DNA of 64,000 nt from an uncultured Desulfobacter sp. (GTDB lineage Bacteria; Desulfobacterota; Desulfobacteria; Desulfobacterales; Desulfobacteraceae), in the NCBI RefSeq assembly GCF_963666145.1, contig NZ_OY762614.1, positions 620,001 through 684,000 of the forward strand. The letters run 5' to 3'. The notes below the pieces were generated by a model. That model saw only the letters and a list, made by a program, of their open reading frames with translations. It did no database searches and was not told the origin of the DNA. This document shows positions 25,959-35,217 of this stretch, one piece after another. The position numbers were made by a program, and so were the translations under genes. How positions within the stretch are numbered: the stretch's first letter is position 1; each line of letters starts with the position of its first letter.

Positions 25959-27617
25959 ATGGCTGACGAACTTACACCGGATGAAGCATTAGACAAAATT
26001 GACTATCGTCCCCGGTCTAGCTCCGAGCCCAGCAACTGGCTGGACACTACCAAATCCGTTCAGATCCGGCCCGGTATGTACTGCTATGCCGCCAAACCGG
26101 AAAGTGTTGAAACTTTAGGGCTCCCCAATGCAAGGGCATGGAATCCCATAGAAGATGACTGGAAACTGCCGGAAAACTGGCAACAAATCCTGCACGAAGG
26201 GATTAAAGAACGGCTGGAGCGTTTCCGTACATTTAAAGTATTCATGGACGTATGTGTGCGCTGCGGCGCCTGTGCAGATAAATGCCATTTCTTCCTGGGT
26301 ACCGGTGATCCCAAAAATATGCCGGTGCTTCGTGCTGAATTGCTGCGCTCCATTTACCGTAACGACTTCACCCTGGCCGGAAAAATTCTGAAAAAGATTC
26401 CAGGTGGAAAGCGTCTTCTTGGTGCCAGGGAATTGACCCTGGATGCACTCAAAGAGATGTGGTACTACTTTTTTCAGTGCACGGAATGTCGGCGCTGTTC
26501 AGTATTCTGTCCCTACGGCATTGACACGGCTGAAATCACCATCATGGGCCGCGAACTGCTTAACCTGATCGGCCTGAATATTGACTGGATCGCCACACCG
26601 GTTTCCAACTGCTACCAGACCGGTAACCATCTGGGTATCCAGCCCCATGCATTCAAGGACATGCTTGAATTCTTTGTGGAGGATATCGAAGCGGTTACAG
26701 GCGTTGACTGTACACCGCAATTCCAGAAAAAAGGCGCAGACATCCTTTTTGTCACCCCCTCCGGCGACGTCTTTGCCGATCCCGGCACATACACCTGTCA
26801 GGGATATCTGATTTTATTCAAATATCTCAAAGAGAAATACGGACTGGATGTCACCTGGTCAACCTACGCGTCCGAGGGCGGCAACTTTGGTTTCTTCACC
26901 TCCCATGAAACCATGAAACGCCTTAACGCCAAAATGTACGCAGAAGCCAAACGTCTCGGCGTTAAGTGGATTCTCGGTGGTGAATGCGGTCACATGTGGC
27001 GTGTAATTCACCAGTACATGGACACCATGAACGGACCTGCCGACTTCCTTGAAGTACCGGTGAACCCCATCACAGGCACCCGGTTTGAAAATGCCGCGTC
27101 CACCAAGATGGTGCATATTACCGAGTTCACCGCTGATTTGATTAAGCATGGTAAACTTGAGCTGGACAAGAGCCGTAATGCCAACCGCATTATGACCTTC
27201 CACGACTCCTGTAACCCTGCCAGAGGTATGGGTCTGCTGGAAGAACCCCGGTATGTCATCAAAGCCTGTGTGGACCAGTTCTATGAAATGCCGCCCAACA
27301 CCATCCGTGAACAGACCTTTTGCTGCGGTTCAGGTGCTGGACTCAATGCCGGTGAAAACATGGAATTGAGAATGGCAGGCGCTCTTCCCCGTGCCAATGC
27401 ACTGAAATATGTCCATGACAAGTACGGCGTAAATACCCTTGGCACCATCTGCGCCATCGACCGTGCGGCCCTTTCCACCCTGTGTGAATACTGGGTTCCC
27501 GAATGTGAGGTGGCCGGCGTTCATGAACTTGTGGGCAATGCGTTGATTCTGCCGGGTGAAAAGGAAAGAACCGAGGACCTGAGAATGGAACCCCTGCCCG
27601 GGGTAGAGGAGGAATAA
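25959..27617 (+). CDS. dsrK: DsrK, HdrD-like Fe-S subunit
   Basis: A 552-residue cytoplasmic subunit related to heterodisulfide reductase HdrD, thought to reduce the DsrC trisulfide made by sulfite reductase. Two [4Fe-4S] motifs are seen: CVRCGACADKC (about 103) and CTECRRCSVFC (about 175). CCG-type cysteine motifs for the special catalytic cluster are GGECGHMW, TFHDSCNPARGMG and TFCCGSGAG. Length and order match the family. It is tightly linked on both sides (3 nt after dsrM, 1 nt before dsrJ). Confidence 0.96.
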   Translation: MADELTPDEALDKIDYRPRSSSEPSNWLDTTKSVQIRPGMYCYAAKPESVETLGLPNARAWNPIEDDWKLPENWQQILHEGIKERLERFRTFKVFMDVCVRCGACADKCHFFLGTGDPKNMPVLRAELLRSIYRNDFTLAGKILKKIPGGKRLLGARELTLDALKEMWYYFFQCTECRRCSVFCPYGIDTAEITIMGRELLNLIGLNIDWIATPVSNCYQTGNHLGIQPHAFKDMLEFFVEDIEAVTGVDCTPQFQKKGADILFVTPSGDVFADPGTYTCQGYLILFKYLKEKYGLDVTWSTYASEGGNFGFFTSHETMKRLNAKMYAEAKRLGVKWILGGECGHMWRVIHQYMDTMNGPADFLEVPVNPITGTRFENAASTKMVHITEFTADLIKHGKLELDKSRNANRIMTFHDSCNPARGMGLLEEPRYVIKACVDQFYEMPPNTIREQTFCCGSGAGLNAGENMELRMAGALPRANALKYVHDKYGVNTLGTICAIDRAALSTLCEYWVPECEVAGVHELVGNALILPGEKERTEDLRMEPLPGVEEE

Positions 27618-27618
27618 G

Positions 27619-28014
27619 ATGAGTAAAAACATGATTATGGCAGGACTTGCGGTATTCGTGCTCGCCGTTCTTTCTCCGTTCTGGTTCAACTTGATCACAC
27701 CCACCATGGCAGCACCCAAACCCGAATTGCTGGGGAAGGCTGCCGAGGCTAAAAAATGTGTTCTGGACAAGTATGAAATGCGTGCCGAACACATGTACCT
27801 GCTGGATGTGTGGCGGGATTCTGTTGTGCGCAAAGGGGACCGCAAATATACCGGAACCAACGGCGAAACCTTTAACATGAGCCTGTCCACAGGTGAAAAC
27901 TCCTGCCTGGGCTGCCATGAAGATAAAGCCAAATTCTGTGACAGCTGCCACGACTATGCCTCTGTGAGCCCCTATTGCTGGGATTGTCACACCAACCCCA
28001 AGGAGATTAAATGA
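27619..28014 (+). CDS. dsrJ: DsrJ, periplasmic triheme cytochrome c
   Basis: A 131-residue protein with an N-terminal hydrophobic anchor (AGLAVFVLAVLSPFWF) and three CxxCH heme motifs near the end: CLGCH, CDSCH and CWDCH. DsrJ is the periplasmic electron-transfer subunit of the complex; one of its hemes has unusual ligation in the characterised protein. Its stop overlaps the dsrO start by 4 nt. Confidence 0.95.
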   Translation: MSKNMIMAGLAVFVLAVLSPFWFNLITPTMAAPKPELLGKAAEAKKCVLDKYEMRAEHMYLLDVWRDSVVRKGDRKYTGTNGETFNMSLSTGENSCLGCHEDKAKFCDSCHDYASVSPYCWDCHTNPKEIK

Positions 28015-28835
28015 TGATAAAGAGCAGAAGAAGCTTTCTTAAAGTAGCGGGTATTGCTGCCATCGGAATGGGTGCTGCTCCGGTAATGAATCTTGCCGCA
28101 TCAGAACCCCACGGCAGCGCCGGGCCCAAAATCGCAAAAAATGAAGAGACCCTGCATGCCGAACGCTGGGGGATGGTCATTGATACCTCCAAGCTGAATG
28201 AAGAAGTTGCTGAGGCGGTCAAGGAAGCCTGTCACAAGGCCCATAATGTGCCCGATTTCACCATTGAACCGGACCCTGAAAAATTCCCCAATACCCGCCC
28301 GGTCAGAGAAGGCCAGGAGATCAAATGGATCTGGCATGAACATTTCCATTATGCATTCCCCGACAAGGAAGATGAGTTTTTGGCTGAAAAATTCCACGAT
28401 CTTCCCTTTCTTGTGACCTGCAACCACTGCAAGAACGCCCCTTGTGTCCAGGCATGTCCCACCCAGGCGACCTTCAAGCGGGAAGACGGTATTGTTATCA
28501 TGGACTACCATCGCTGCATCGGATGCCGGTTCTGCATGGCGGCCTGCCCTTATGGTTCAAGAAATTTCAACTTCAGAGACCCCCGGCCGTTCATTGAAGA
28601 GACTGCCCCGGGTTTCCCCACCCGTACCAAGGGTGTGGTTGAAAAATGCAACCTGTGTGCCGAACGTCTGGCCAAAGGAGAGCAACCCCATTGTGTGGAA
28701 GCAAGCGAAGGCGCCATCGTTGTCGGCGACCTGGAAGATCCTGATTCTGAAATCAGACATCTCCTGGCCGAGCATTATACAATCAGACGTAAACAATCCC
28801 TGGGTACCGAACCCAGTGTTTACTACATCGTTTAA
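28011..28835 (+). CDS. dsrO: DsrO, Tat-exported ferredoxin-like Fe-S subunit
   Basis: A 274-residue protein with a twin-arginine signal (KSRRSFLKVAGIAAIGMG) that directs the folded Fe-S protein to the periplasm. Ferredoxin-type cysteine clusters follow: CNHCKNAPCVQACPTQAT, CIGCRFCMAACPYG and a later CNLCAERL segment, as in NrfC/PsrB-type subunits. It works with the membrane protein DsrP encoded next. ATG 28011 and ATG 28014 are both possible. Confidence 0.95.
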   Translation: MMIKSRRSFLKVAGIAAIGMGAAPVMNLAASEPHGSAGPKIAKNEETLHAERWGMVIDTSKLNEEVAEAVKEACHKAHNVPDFTIEPDPEKFPNTRPVREGQEIKWIWHEHFHYAFPDKEDEFLAEKFHDLPFLVTCNHCKNAPCVQACPTQATFKREDGIVIMDYHRCIGCRFCMAACPYGSRNFNFRDPRPFIEETAPGFPTRTKGVVEKCNLCAERLAKGEQPHCVEASEGAIVVGDLEDPDSEIRHLLAEHYTIRRKQSLGTEPSVYYIV

Positions 28836-28847
28836 GAGAGGCCGACT

Positions 28848-30005
28848 ATGCTTGAGATAGCTACTAAAGGAAGTAAAAAATATTGGATGTGGATCGTCCT
28901 CTTGCTCGCTGTCATGGGCGCAGGCGCCCTTGCCTATGTTGACCAGTTCCTGAACGGTCTGCAGATTACAGGTATGAGCCGGGACGTCTCCTGGGGATTT
29001 TACATCGCCAACTTCACCTTTCTTGTGGGTGTTGCCGCAGGTGGTGTTATGGTGGTTATCCCCTATTACCTGCATGATTACGAACGGTTCCACAGAATCA
29101 CCATTTTAGGTGAATTTCTGGCAGTGGCCTGCCTGATCATGTGCCTGCTGTTCATTGTAGTGGATTTAGGCCAGCCCACGCGTATGCTGAACGTGCTGCT
29201 TTACCCCACTCCCCACTCCATGCTCTTTTATGACATGATCGTTCTGAACGGTTATCTGTTCTTGAACATTGTTGTGGGCTGGAAGGTGCTTGAAGCAGAA
29301 AGAAACCAGGTGGAACCTGTGTGGTGGACCAAACCCCTTGTTCTGGTCTCCATCCCCTTTGCCATCGGCATCCATACGGTAACAGCTTACCTGTACTGCG
29401 GTCTGCCCGGACGTGGTTTCTGGCTGACGGCCATTTTGGCCCCCAGATTCCTGGCATCCGCCTTTGCTGCCGGCCCTGCGTTTTTGATCATTCTCTGCTA
29501 CATCATCAGAAAGTTCACCAAGTTTGATCCAGGCTGGGAAGCCATGCAGACCTTGTCTAAAATTGTCTGCTACGCCATCATTGCCAACCTGTTCTTCTTT
29601 GCTTGTGAGTGTTTCGTGGTTTACTACTCCGGTATCCCCAGCCATCTGGCCCATACCCAGTACCTGCTGTTCGGTCTGCACGGCCACAACATGATGGTGC
29701 CCTGGATGTGGAGCGCCCTGATCCTCATGGGTTTAGGCGCCATTTTCCTGGTGATTCCCAAAACTAGAAACAACAAAGCGCTGCTGCCTGTCACCTGTGC
29801 CATGATCTTTTTCGGTGCATGGATCGACAAGGCGCTTGGCATGATCGCCGGTGGTTTTGTTCCTTCTCCGCTGCACCATGTGACGGAATATGCCCCCACA
29901 CTTCAGGAAGGTATCATTGCCCTGGGTGTTTACGGCGCAGGCCTTTTTGTACTGACCATTCTGTACAAACTTGCCACCACAGTTAAAGAAGAGGTTCGTG
30001 GATAG
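28848..30005 (+). CDS. dsrP: DsrP, NrfD-family integral membrane subunit
   Basis: A 385-residue polytopic membrane protein of the NrfD/PsrC family with about ten hydrophobic segments, including MWIVLLLAVMGAGALAYV, YIANFTFLVGVAAGGVMVV and PCAMIFFGAW-like C-terminal helices. It carries quinone electrons to or from DsrO. It is the last gene of the dsr operon and ends 36 nt before a strong terminator. Confidence 0.95.
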   Translation: MLEIATKGSKKYWMWIVLLLAVMGAGALAYVDQFLNGLQITGMSRDVSWGFYIANFTFLVGVAAGGVMVVIPYYLHDYERFHRITILGEFLAVACLIMCLLFIVVDLGQPTRMLNVLLYPTPHSMLFYDMIVLNGYLFLNIVVGWKVLEAERNQVEPVWWTKPLVLVSIPFAIGIHTVTAYLYCGLPGRGFWLTAILAPRFLASAFAAGPAFLIILCYIIRKFTKFDPGWEAMQTLSKIVCYAIIANLFFFACECFVVYYSGIPSHLAHTQYLLFGLHGHNMMVPWMWSALILMGLGAIFLVIPKTRNNKALLPVTCAMIFFGAWIDKALGMIAGGFVPSPLHHVTEYAPTLQEGIIALGVYGAGLFVLTILYKLATTVKEEVRG

Positions 30006-30041
30006 TTAAAAGAGTTATCTGCAAAATTTAGCTGATATGAT

Positions 30042-30080
30042 TGAGGGGGGCTTTCTATAAAAAGCCCCCCTCATTTTTTT
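30042..30080 (+). terminator. Strong terminator of the dsr operon
   Basis: A perfect 13-bp stem, TGAGGGGGGCTTT (30042-30054) with AAAGCCCCCCTCA (30061-30073), followed by seven T (30074-30080). Confidence 0.93.
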
Positions 30081-30092
30081 GAGGAACTGCTT

Positions 30093-31751
30093 TTGGGCTT
30101 TTCTAATTTTAAAGACATCGTTGTTTTACCTGATGCGCCCGTTGAAAATTTAAAAAACAATATTCTTGCAGCCCTTTTTGCGGGCAATACCAGTTGGCTT
30201 AAAGAATGCCTTGATCTGGCAAATGACACGGCAAAAGATCCTGAACTTGGCGAAACAGATGAAAAATATCTGCGCCAGGCGTTGACGGCCCTGGTTAGAT
30301 ATAAGCATCTGGTTAACAGTCATTCAGATCTCAAAGCACAGACAACACAACTTAAAAATTTACTGGCCGACAAAGTCCGGTCGGCTGATCCAGGCTATAT
30401 GGAATATGCCTATTGGGAAAAACAGCAGGACATTGCCTCCTGGCAGCGTCCCTATATTTTCAGCGAGGCAATTACCTTCCAGATGACCTCCGGTTGTTCC
30501 AATTTCTGCCGTCGCTGCAATGAATGGGCTCTGCCCAAAGTGCGGGGCCATTTCAGCTATGATGCGGTGAATACATTTATCGAGACGTTTCTGGCACACG
30601 GCAACACCGACTTAGCCCTCTACGGGGGATCAGACCCCCTGGATTGGTGTGATGCTTCACATGACATCACCCACGTATTAAAGCACCTGAAAGAAACCAG
30701 CCAATTTAGTTTGCTGACCAAAATACCAAAGGGGAAAGACGACCTTGCCAAAGCTTTGATAGAGGCCTGCGTCCCCATGTCCGTCAGCCTGACCGACCGC
30801 AATAGGGACAGAATTATTTGTCTTGAACAACAGATGGGGCAAGCCTTTACCAAACAGCATGCCACGGCCGATCTTTTAATCCCGGCAGGACTTGATGAAG
30901 ATTTTGCCACGGTTAAACCTTCTATTACAGACAGCTACGGCACGGAAATTTCCCCGGACGGATGCTTTGCCGTGATCCCGGCATTTACCAGTGCATTGCA
31001 CCCCTTTGGCCATAAAAAAATAAGAATTACCGGGAAAACCAAGTTTATCCCCAGAAAAAAAATCGGACGCCCTGCTCTGTTGATCGATTATTTCAAACCC
31101 CTGGAAGTTGTCACAGAACAAGGGCCGACTATTTTACCAGCGCTTTTAGACGTTCAGGTAGAAAACATTCTTTTTGATAACGGCACCGATGAATTGACCC
31201 CGCCGGGCATGAGAAGTGTCCGGGAATATTTTGATGTTTTTTCGGACAAGGCCCGGCTTAAAAGAAAAAACATGACCCCGTCGGTGGTCAAAAAAATTAA
31301 AGCCAAATATTTAAAGGACAGGGGCTTTAAAGACCTTGGTCCGGATGAAAAACAGGACATGAAAAATGAAATCCTTGGGCATATCCGGTTTACACGAAAA
31401 GCGATTGTTCAACAGGCAAAAATCTGCAGCATCTCCTTTTTCCTTGCCGCTGTCCAAGCCTACGTTCAGACAAAACCCATTAAATGCCAGATCATCAGGC
31501 ATCTGACGTTGCAGGAGTATATCCAAATCCAAACGCGGTTCCCCAATATTTACCAAGCCGCACCCATCGCTCAACGGCTTGAAAAACCGAATATCGATCC
31601 TTGGCCTATATTCAGGTATTATGCGTTGAGCCTGGTCCACCAAGGCCATATAAAAAAGGTGGCGCAATTTATACAAGACTTCCCCTCGGTGTTCCATCCG
31701 GGAAAGGACCGGTTTATTCCAGTCGAAGTCAAAAAAAGTCCGATCAAATAG
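30093..31751 (+). CDS. Radical SAM-like protein of unknown function
   Basis: A 552-residue protein. In FQMTSGCSNFCRRCNEWALP (about residues 129-148) the spacing C-x3-C-x2-C is that of the radical SAM [4Fe-4S] site, followed by LALYGGSDPLDW, which fits the glycine-rich SAM-contact strand. No auxiliary cysteine cluster is obvious, and the rest is not recognised. The start is TTG 30093; its Shine-Dalgarno GAGGA (30081-30085) lies immediately after the T-run of the dsr terminator, so the gene may be expressed only by read-through or from an unseen promoter. A link to sulfur metabolism is guesswork. Confidence 0.65.
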   Translation: MGFSNFKDIVVLPDAPVENLKNNILAALFAGNTSWLKECLDLANDTAKDPELGETDEKYLRQALTALVRYKHLVNSHSDLKAQTTQLKNLLADKVRSADPGYMEYAYWEKQQDIASWQRPYIFSEAITFQMTSGCSNFCRRCNEWALPKVRGHFSYDAVNTFIETFLAHGNTDLALYGGSDPLDWCDASHDITHVLKHLKETSQFSLLTKIPKGKDDLAKALIEACVPMSVSLTDRNRDRIICLEQQMGQAFTKQHATADLLIPAGLDEDFATVKPSITDSYGTEISPDGCFAVIPAFTSALHPFGHKKIRITGKTKFIPRKKIGRPALLIDYFKPLEVVTEQGPTILPALLDVQVENILFDNGTDELTPPGMRSVREYFDVFSDKARLKRKNMTPSVVKKIKAKYLKDRGFKDLGPDEKQDMKNEILGHIRFTRKAIVQQAKICSISFFLAAVQAYVQTKPIKCQIIRHLTLQEYIQIQTRFPNIYQAAPIAQRLEKPNIDPWPIFRYYALSLVHQGHIKKVAQFIQDFPSVFHPGKDRFIPVEVKKSPIK

Positions 31752-31770
31752 CCTCTTTGACAAAAATAGT

Positions 31771-31800
31771 TTGACTCAAATTGTTACCACTTGATATACA
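31771..31800 (+). promoter_or_regulatory. Promoter of the PhnA-like gene
   Basis: TTGACT (31771-31776) and TATACA (31795-31800), 18 nt apart, about 100 nt before the gene. Confidence 0.5.
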
Positions 31801-31899
31801 CCGGTCATAACAAAACCTTTATTTGTCTTTCATCGTGATATGTATTTCACGACATGAAAATATTTTAAACCAATTATTCAATCAACCAGGAATTTTGCC

Positions 31900-32250
31900 A
31901 TGTCAGCAGACGAAAACATCTGTCCCAAATGTAATTCACCCTATGCCTATACCGACGGCCTTTTGTGGATCTGTCCTGAATGCAGCCATGAGTGGACACC
32001 GGATCAGGCGTCTGATGAAGCCTCGAAAAATGCCCCGCAATTTATTGATGCCAACGGAACGCCCTTACAGGATGGCGATACGGTGACCACCATCAAAGAT
32101 CTCAAGGCCGGTAAGGACACAATGAAATTGGGCACAAAAGTTAAAAATATAAAACTTCTGGATGACCCGGTAAACGGCCACGATATTTCCTGTAAGATCC
32201 CGGGATTTGGCGCCATGTACCTCAAATGCTCCGTTGTTAAGAAGGCCTAA
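31900..32250 (+). CDS. phnA: PhnA/YjdM family zinc-ribbon protein
   Basis: A 116-residue soluble protein. The N-terminal zinc ribbon has CPKCNSPYAYTDGLLWICPEC (two CxxC pairs) followed by the SHEW motif. The C-terminal KOW/SH3-like PhnA domain has DANGTPLQDGDTVTTIKDL and LKAGKDTMKLGTKVKNI. Despite the name, the family is not tied to phosphonate use and its function is unknown. It is monocistronic with its own promoter; AGGAA lies before the ATG. Confidence 0.85.
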   Translation: MSADENICPKCNSPYAYTDGLLWICPECSHEWTPDQASDEASKNAPQFIDANGTPLQDGDTVTTIKDLKAGKDTMKLGTKVKNIKLLDDPVNGHDISCKIPGFGAMYLKCSVVKKA

Positions 32251-32261
32251 CCCAATAACTA

Positions 32262-32414
32262 ATGGTTTTGGCATACAATATGAAGCTCAAAGGGACGCCT
32301 TTTAGCACCACCCATGCGTTGCCCATGCCCAGGATGCCCGAAATACCGTTTAAGCCGGATCTTAAAACCATAGACCGGATAAAAACCGCGATGATCGGTT
32401 CATACGCCGGTTAA
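32262..32414 (+). CDS. Small ORF of 50 codons, unsupported
   Basis: An ATG-to-TAA frame just after the PhnA-like gene, containing KLKGTPFS and, near its end, KTAMIGSYAG. There is no Shine-Dalgarno and no recognised family. It could be a small protein, a remnant of an older gene, or chance. Confidence 0.2.
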   Translation: MVLAYNMKLKGTPFSTTHALPMPRMPEIPFKPDLKTIDRIKTAMIGSYAG

Positions 32415-32428
32415 AAACCAAAAATTAA

Positions 32429-32457
32429 TTGACAATACAGACAAATAATTATATCAT
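32429..32457 (+). promoter_or_regulatory. Promoter of the rplU operon
   Basis: TTGACA (32429-32434) and TATCAT (32452-32457), 17 nt apart, near consensus and about 56 nt before rplU. Confidence 0.72.
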
Positions 32458-32512
32458 GCAGAGTTTTTTTAAGTACCCGATATATGATGTCAGATTGTAA
32501 GGAGATAAACCC

Positions 32513-32824
32513 ATGTATGCAGTAATCAGAACCGGGGGCAAACAATACAAAGTCCAGGAAGATCAGGTTTTAAAAGTTGAAAAACTTGAAGGCACTGAAG
32601 GATCTGAGATTGAGTTTAATGATGTCCTGTTATATTCCGATGGCGAGACTGTAACTTTAGGCGCGCCCCAGATTGAAAATGCAACGGTTAAAGCTTTTAT
32701 CGTAGAGCAGGGCCGGGGCAAAAAACAGCTTGTATTCAAATACAAACGGCGTAAAGGTTATCGGAAAATGAGAGGGCACAGACAGCATTATACTGAAATC
32801 AGAATCAATTCCATTTCAGCGTAA
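32513..32824 (+). CDS. rplU: 50S ribosomal protein L21
   Basis: A 103-residue L21 protein: MYAVIRTGGKQYKVQEDQ at the start, the conserved KKQLVFKYKRRKGYRKMRGH segment and the terminal YTEIRINSI. It binds 23S rRNA. AAGGAG precedes the ATG. It is first in the conserved rplU-rpmA-obgE order and probably sets transcription of the seven-gene run to 37312. Confidence 0.97.
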   Translation: MYAVIRTGGKQYKVQEDQVLKVEKLEGTEGSEIEFNDVLLYSDGETVTLGAPQIENATVKAFIVEQGRGKKQLVFKYKRRKGYRKMRGHRQHYTEIRINSISA

Positions 32825-32887
32825 GCAGCGTAGCGTTTGTCCTTAAATTACATTAATTTGTAACGTGTTAATGAAAGAGAGCGAAAC

Positions 32888-33142
32888 ATGTCACATAAAA
32901 AAGCAGCTGGCAGTTCAAAGAACGGCCGCGATTCAAACGCCCAACGGCGGGGCGTAAAAAAATTCGGCGGAGAACAAGTTACCGCCGGTAATATCATCAT
33001 CAGACAGTGCGGCACCAAAATCCATCCCGGCAACAATGTCGGCATGGGCAAAGATTTTACAATTTTTGCCACGATGGACGGTGTCGTGACCTTTGAAAGA
33101 AAAGGTCGTGACAGAAAAAAAGTCAGTGTTTATGCCCGGTGA
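32888..33142 (+). CDS. rpmA: 50S ribosomal protein L27
   Basis: An 84-residue L27: HKKAAGSSKNGRDSNAQRRG and VKKFGGEQVTAGNIIIRQ with GTKIHPGNNVGMGKD. The N-terminal tail reaches the peptidyl-transferase centre; it lacks the cleaved extension seen in Firmicutes. Its stop overlaps the obgE start (GTGA). Confidence 0.97.
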   Translation: MSHKKAAGSSKNGRDSNAQRRGVKKFGGEQVTAGNIIIRQCGTKIHPGNNVGMGKDFTIFATMDGVVTFERKGRDRKKVSVYAR

Positions 33143-34149
33143 AATTTGTAGATGAGGCCATTGTTACGATCAGGTCCGGAAGCGGCGGTGCAGGTTGCGT
33201 CAGTTTCCGGCGTGAACGTTTCATTGCAAAAGGTGGACCTGACGGCGGAGATGGCGGTGATGGGGGAGATGTTATCCTCCGGGTGGATCCTTCAAAACGG
33301 ACCCTGTACGAATATCGCCGCCAGAAACGCTTTAGTGCCCAGAACGGATCATCCGGTCTGGGACGTCAGAAGCATGGCAAAAACGGAAGCCACTGCTATA
33401 TATCACTTCCACCCGGCACCATTATTTTTGATGCCGAAACGTCAGAGGTTCTTGCCGACCTTACGGACCCTGACAAAGAGATAGTTTTGGCCCAGGGCGG
33501 CATGGGCGGACGGGGCAATAAACGCTTTGCAACGTCCACCAACCGGGTACCCAGGTTTGCCCAACCCGGAATCCCGGGTATTGAGATGAAGCTTCGTTTA
33601 GAGCTTAAACTCATGGCGGATGTCGGGCTTGTGGGTTTGCCCAATGCAGGCAAGTCCACCCTGATTTCGGCCATATCCGCGGCTCGCCCCAAAATTGCAG
33701 ACTACCCTTTTACCACACTGACCCCCACTATCGGCATGGTGGACGCGCCTTTTGGCGAACCCTTTGCCGTGGCCGATATTCCCGGCCTTATTGAAGGGGC
33801 ACATGAAGGGGTGGGACTTGGCATAAAATTTCTTAAGCACATTGAACGTACCGGTATTCTGGTGCATCTCATTGATTCCGGTGACATTGATCCGGAAAAT
33901 CCGCTGGTACAGTTTAAACTTATCAACAATGAACTGTCCATGCACAGCGATACCCTGGCAAACAAAACCCAGGTTGTTGTGCTCAATAAGCTTGACCTTA
34001 CGGGCATACAAAACCGGGTTGAAGCCTTTAAAAACGCTTTGCCTGATCAGACCATTTTTACCATTTCCGCAGCTACGGGCGAAGGCGTTAAACCTTTGAT
34101 CAAACACCTGGCGCAACTACTTCAAGCTTCCGCACCTGAAGATAAATAA
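33139..34149 (+). CDS. obgE: GTPase ObgE
   Basis: A 336-residue ribosome-assembly and stress GTPase. The Gly-rich Obg domain (1-158) has GSGGAGCVSFRRERF and GGDGGDGGDVILRVD. The G domain has GLPNAGKSTL (G1), DIPGLIEGAHEGVGLG (G3) and VLNKLDL (G4). The C-terminal OCT domain of longer homologues is absent. The start is GTG 33139, overlapping the rpmA stop, so translation is coupled. Confidence 0.96.
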   Translation: MKFVDEAIVTIRSGSGGAGCVSFRRERFIAKGGPDGGDGGDGGDVILRVDPSKRTLYEYRRQKRFSAQNGSSGLGRQKHGKNGSHCYISLPPGTIIFDAETSEVLADLTDPDKEIVLAQGGMGGRGNKRFATSTNRVPRFAQPGIPGIEMKLRLELKLMADVGLVGLPNAGKSTLISAISAARPKIADYPFTTLTPTIGMVDAPFGEPFAVADIPGLIEGAHEGVGLGIKFLKHIERTGILVHLIDSGDIDPENPLVQFKLINNELSMHSDTLANKTQVVVLNKLDLTGIQNRVEAFKNALPDQTIFTISAATGEGVKPLIKHLAQLLQASAPEDK

Positions 34150-34183
34150 TCGAGCCGGGCAACGTTTAACGGACACAGCCAAA

Positions 34184-34828
34184 ATGAATGCAGGACTTTT
34201 CGGCGGCACATTCAATCCGATTCATAACGGCCATTTAGGTGTTATTCAATATGTCAAAGATCTGTACGCCTTTGACACCATCATCCTTTACCCGTCCGCC
34301 CTGCCCCCTCATAAACCAAACCGTAACCTGGCCTCTGCCAGGGATCGGCTGACCATGGTTGAGGGGGCAGTAAAAAATCTGAACGGGCTCCGGGTGTCCG
34401 ACATTGAACTGCAGCGAAAAGGTCCGTCATTTACCATTGACACCATATCCCAGTTCAAATCCATTTTCGGCACCCAGACCCGTTTCCATCTGCTTTTAGG
34501 CTCTGATGCCTTTTTTGACACCCCATCCTGGAAACAGGCCCATCAAATTTTCGGTGCGCTGCCTGTGATCGTCATGCAGCGCGGCGAAAAAACAGGCATG
34601 GCGCCTTTTGCATCATTCATTGACGAACACGTTTCAAAAGGCTACAAACTTAAAAACGACAATATTTTTGTCCATGACCGGCTTCATCCCATCCGCATAT
34701 GCAATGTGCCTAGGATAGATATTTCATCGACCCAGATACGGAATCGAATCAAAGCCGGCCAATCAATCTCAGGACTTGTGCCTGAAGATGTTGAGAATTT
34801 TATCAGAACAAAGGATTTATATAAATGA
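34184..34828 (+). CDS. nadD: Nicotinate-nucleotide adenylyltransferase
   Basis: A 214-residue NAD-biosynthesis enzyme joining ATP and nicotinate mononucleotide. GLFGGTFNPIHNGHLGV contains the nucleotidyl-transferase HxGH motif, LLLGSDAFFDTPSW is typical of NadD, and ISSTQIRNRIKAGQ is the ISSTxIR motif. It follows obgE by 34 nt and overlaps rsfS by 4 nt, the usual nadD-rsfS pairing. Confidence 0.95.
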   Translation: MNAGLFGGTFNPIHNGHLGVIQYVKDLYAFDTIILYPSALPPHKPNRNLASARDRLTMVEGAVKNLNGLRVSDIELQRKGPSFTIDTISQFKSIFGTQTRFHLLLGSDAFFDTPSWKQAHQIFGALPVIVMQRGEKTGMAPFASFIDEHVSKGYKLKNDNIFVHDRLHPIRICNVPRIDISSTQIRNRIKAGQSISGLVPEDVENFIRTKDLYK

Positions 34829-35217
34829 TCGCCCTCCAAGAGGAATATATCCCCTACCTTGCCCCCATATTTAACCGGAAACCCAAAAGCGTCACCGCAT
34901 TGATGGTCAGTGAACTGACCTCCTACACAGATATGGTGGTCATTGTAGAGGCCGGATCCAGCAGGCAGGTAACTTCACTTTCCGAACATATTATAAAATC
35001 TCTGAAGGGTGCAAAAATTAAGGCAACAGGCACTGAAGGCGTTAAGGAGGGCCAGTGGGCGCTTCTGGATTTCGGACACCTGATCATCCATGTGTTTGAA
35101 TCCGATGCAAAGGCGTTCTACGATCTTGAAGGATTGTGGAGCGATGCCCAGAAGATTGATCTAAGTGCCTTTGACGCCCAGAGACCAACAGAGATGGAGG
35201 ACGACGATGGGTTCTGA
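34825..35217 (+). CDS. rsfS: Ribosomal silencing factor RsfS
   Basis: A 130-residue protein of the Iojap/RsfS family, which binds L14 and blocks subunit joining when nutrients are low. Seen are TDMVVIVEAGSSRQVTSLSEH, GTEGVKEGQWALLDFGHLIIHVF and FYDLEGLWSDA. The C-terminal end overlaps the gpmI start by 11 nt. Confidence 0.93.
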   Translation: MIALQEEYIPYLAPIFNRKPKSVTALMVSELTSYTDMVVIVEAGSSRQVTSLSEHIIKSLKGAKIKATGTEGVKEGQWALLDFGHLIIHVFESDAKAFYDLEGLWSDAQKIDLSAFDAQRPTEMEDDDGF

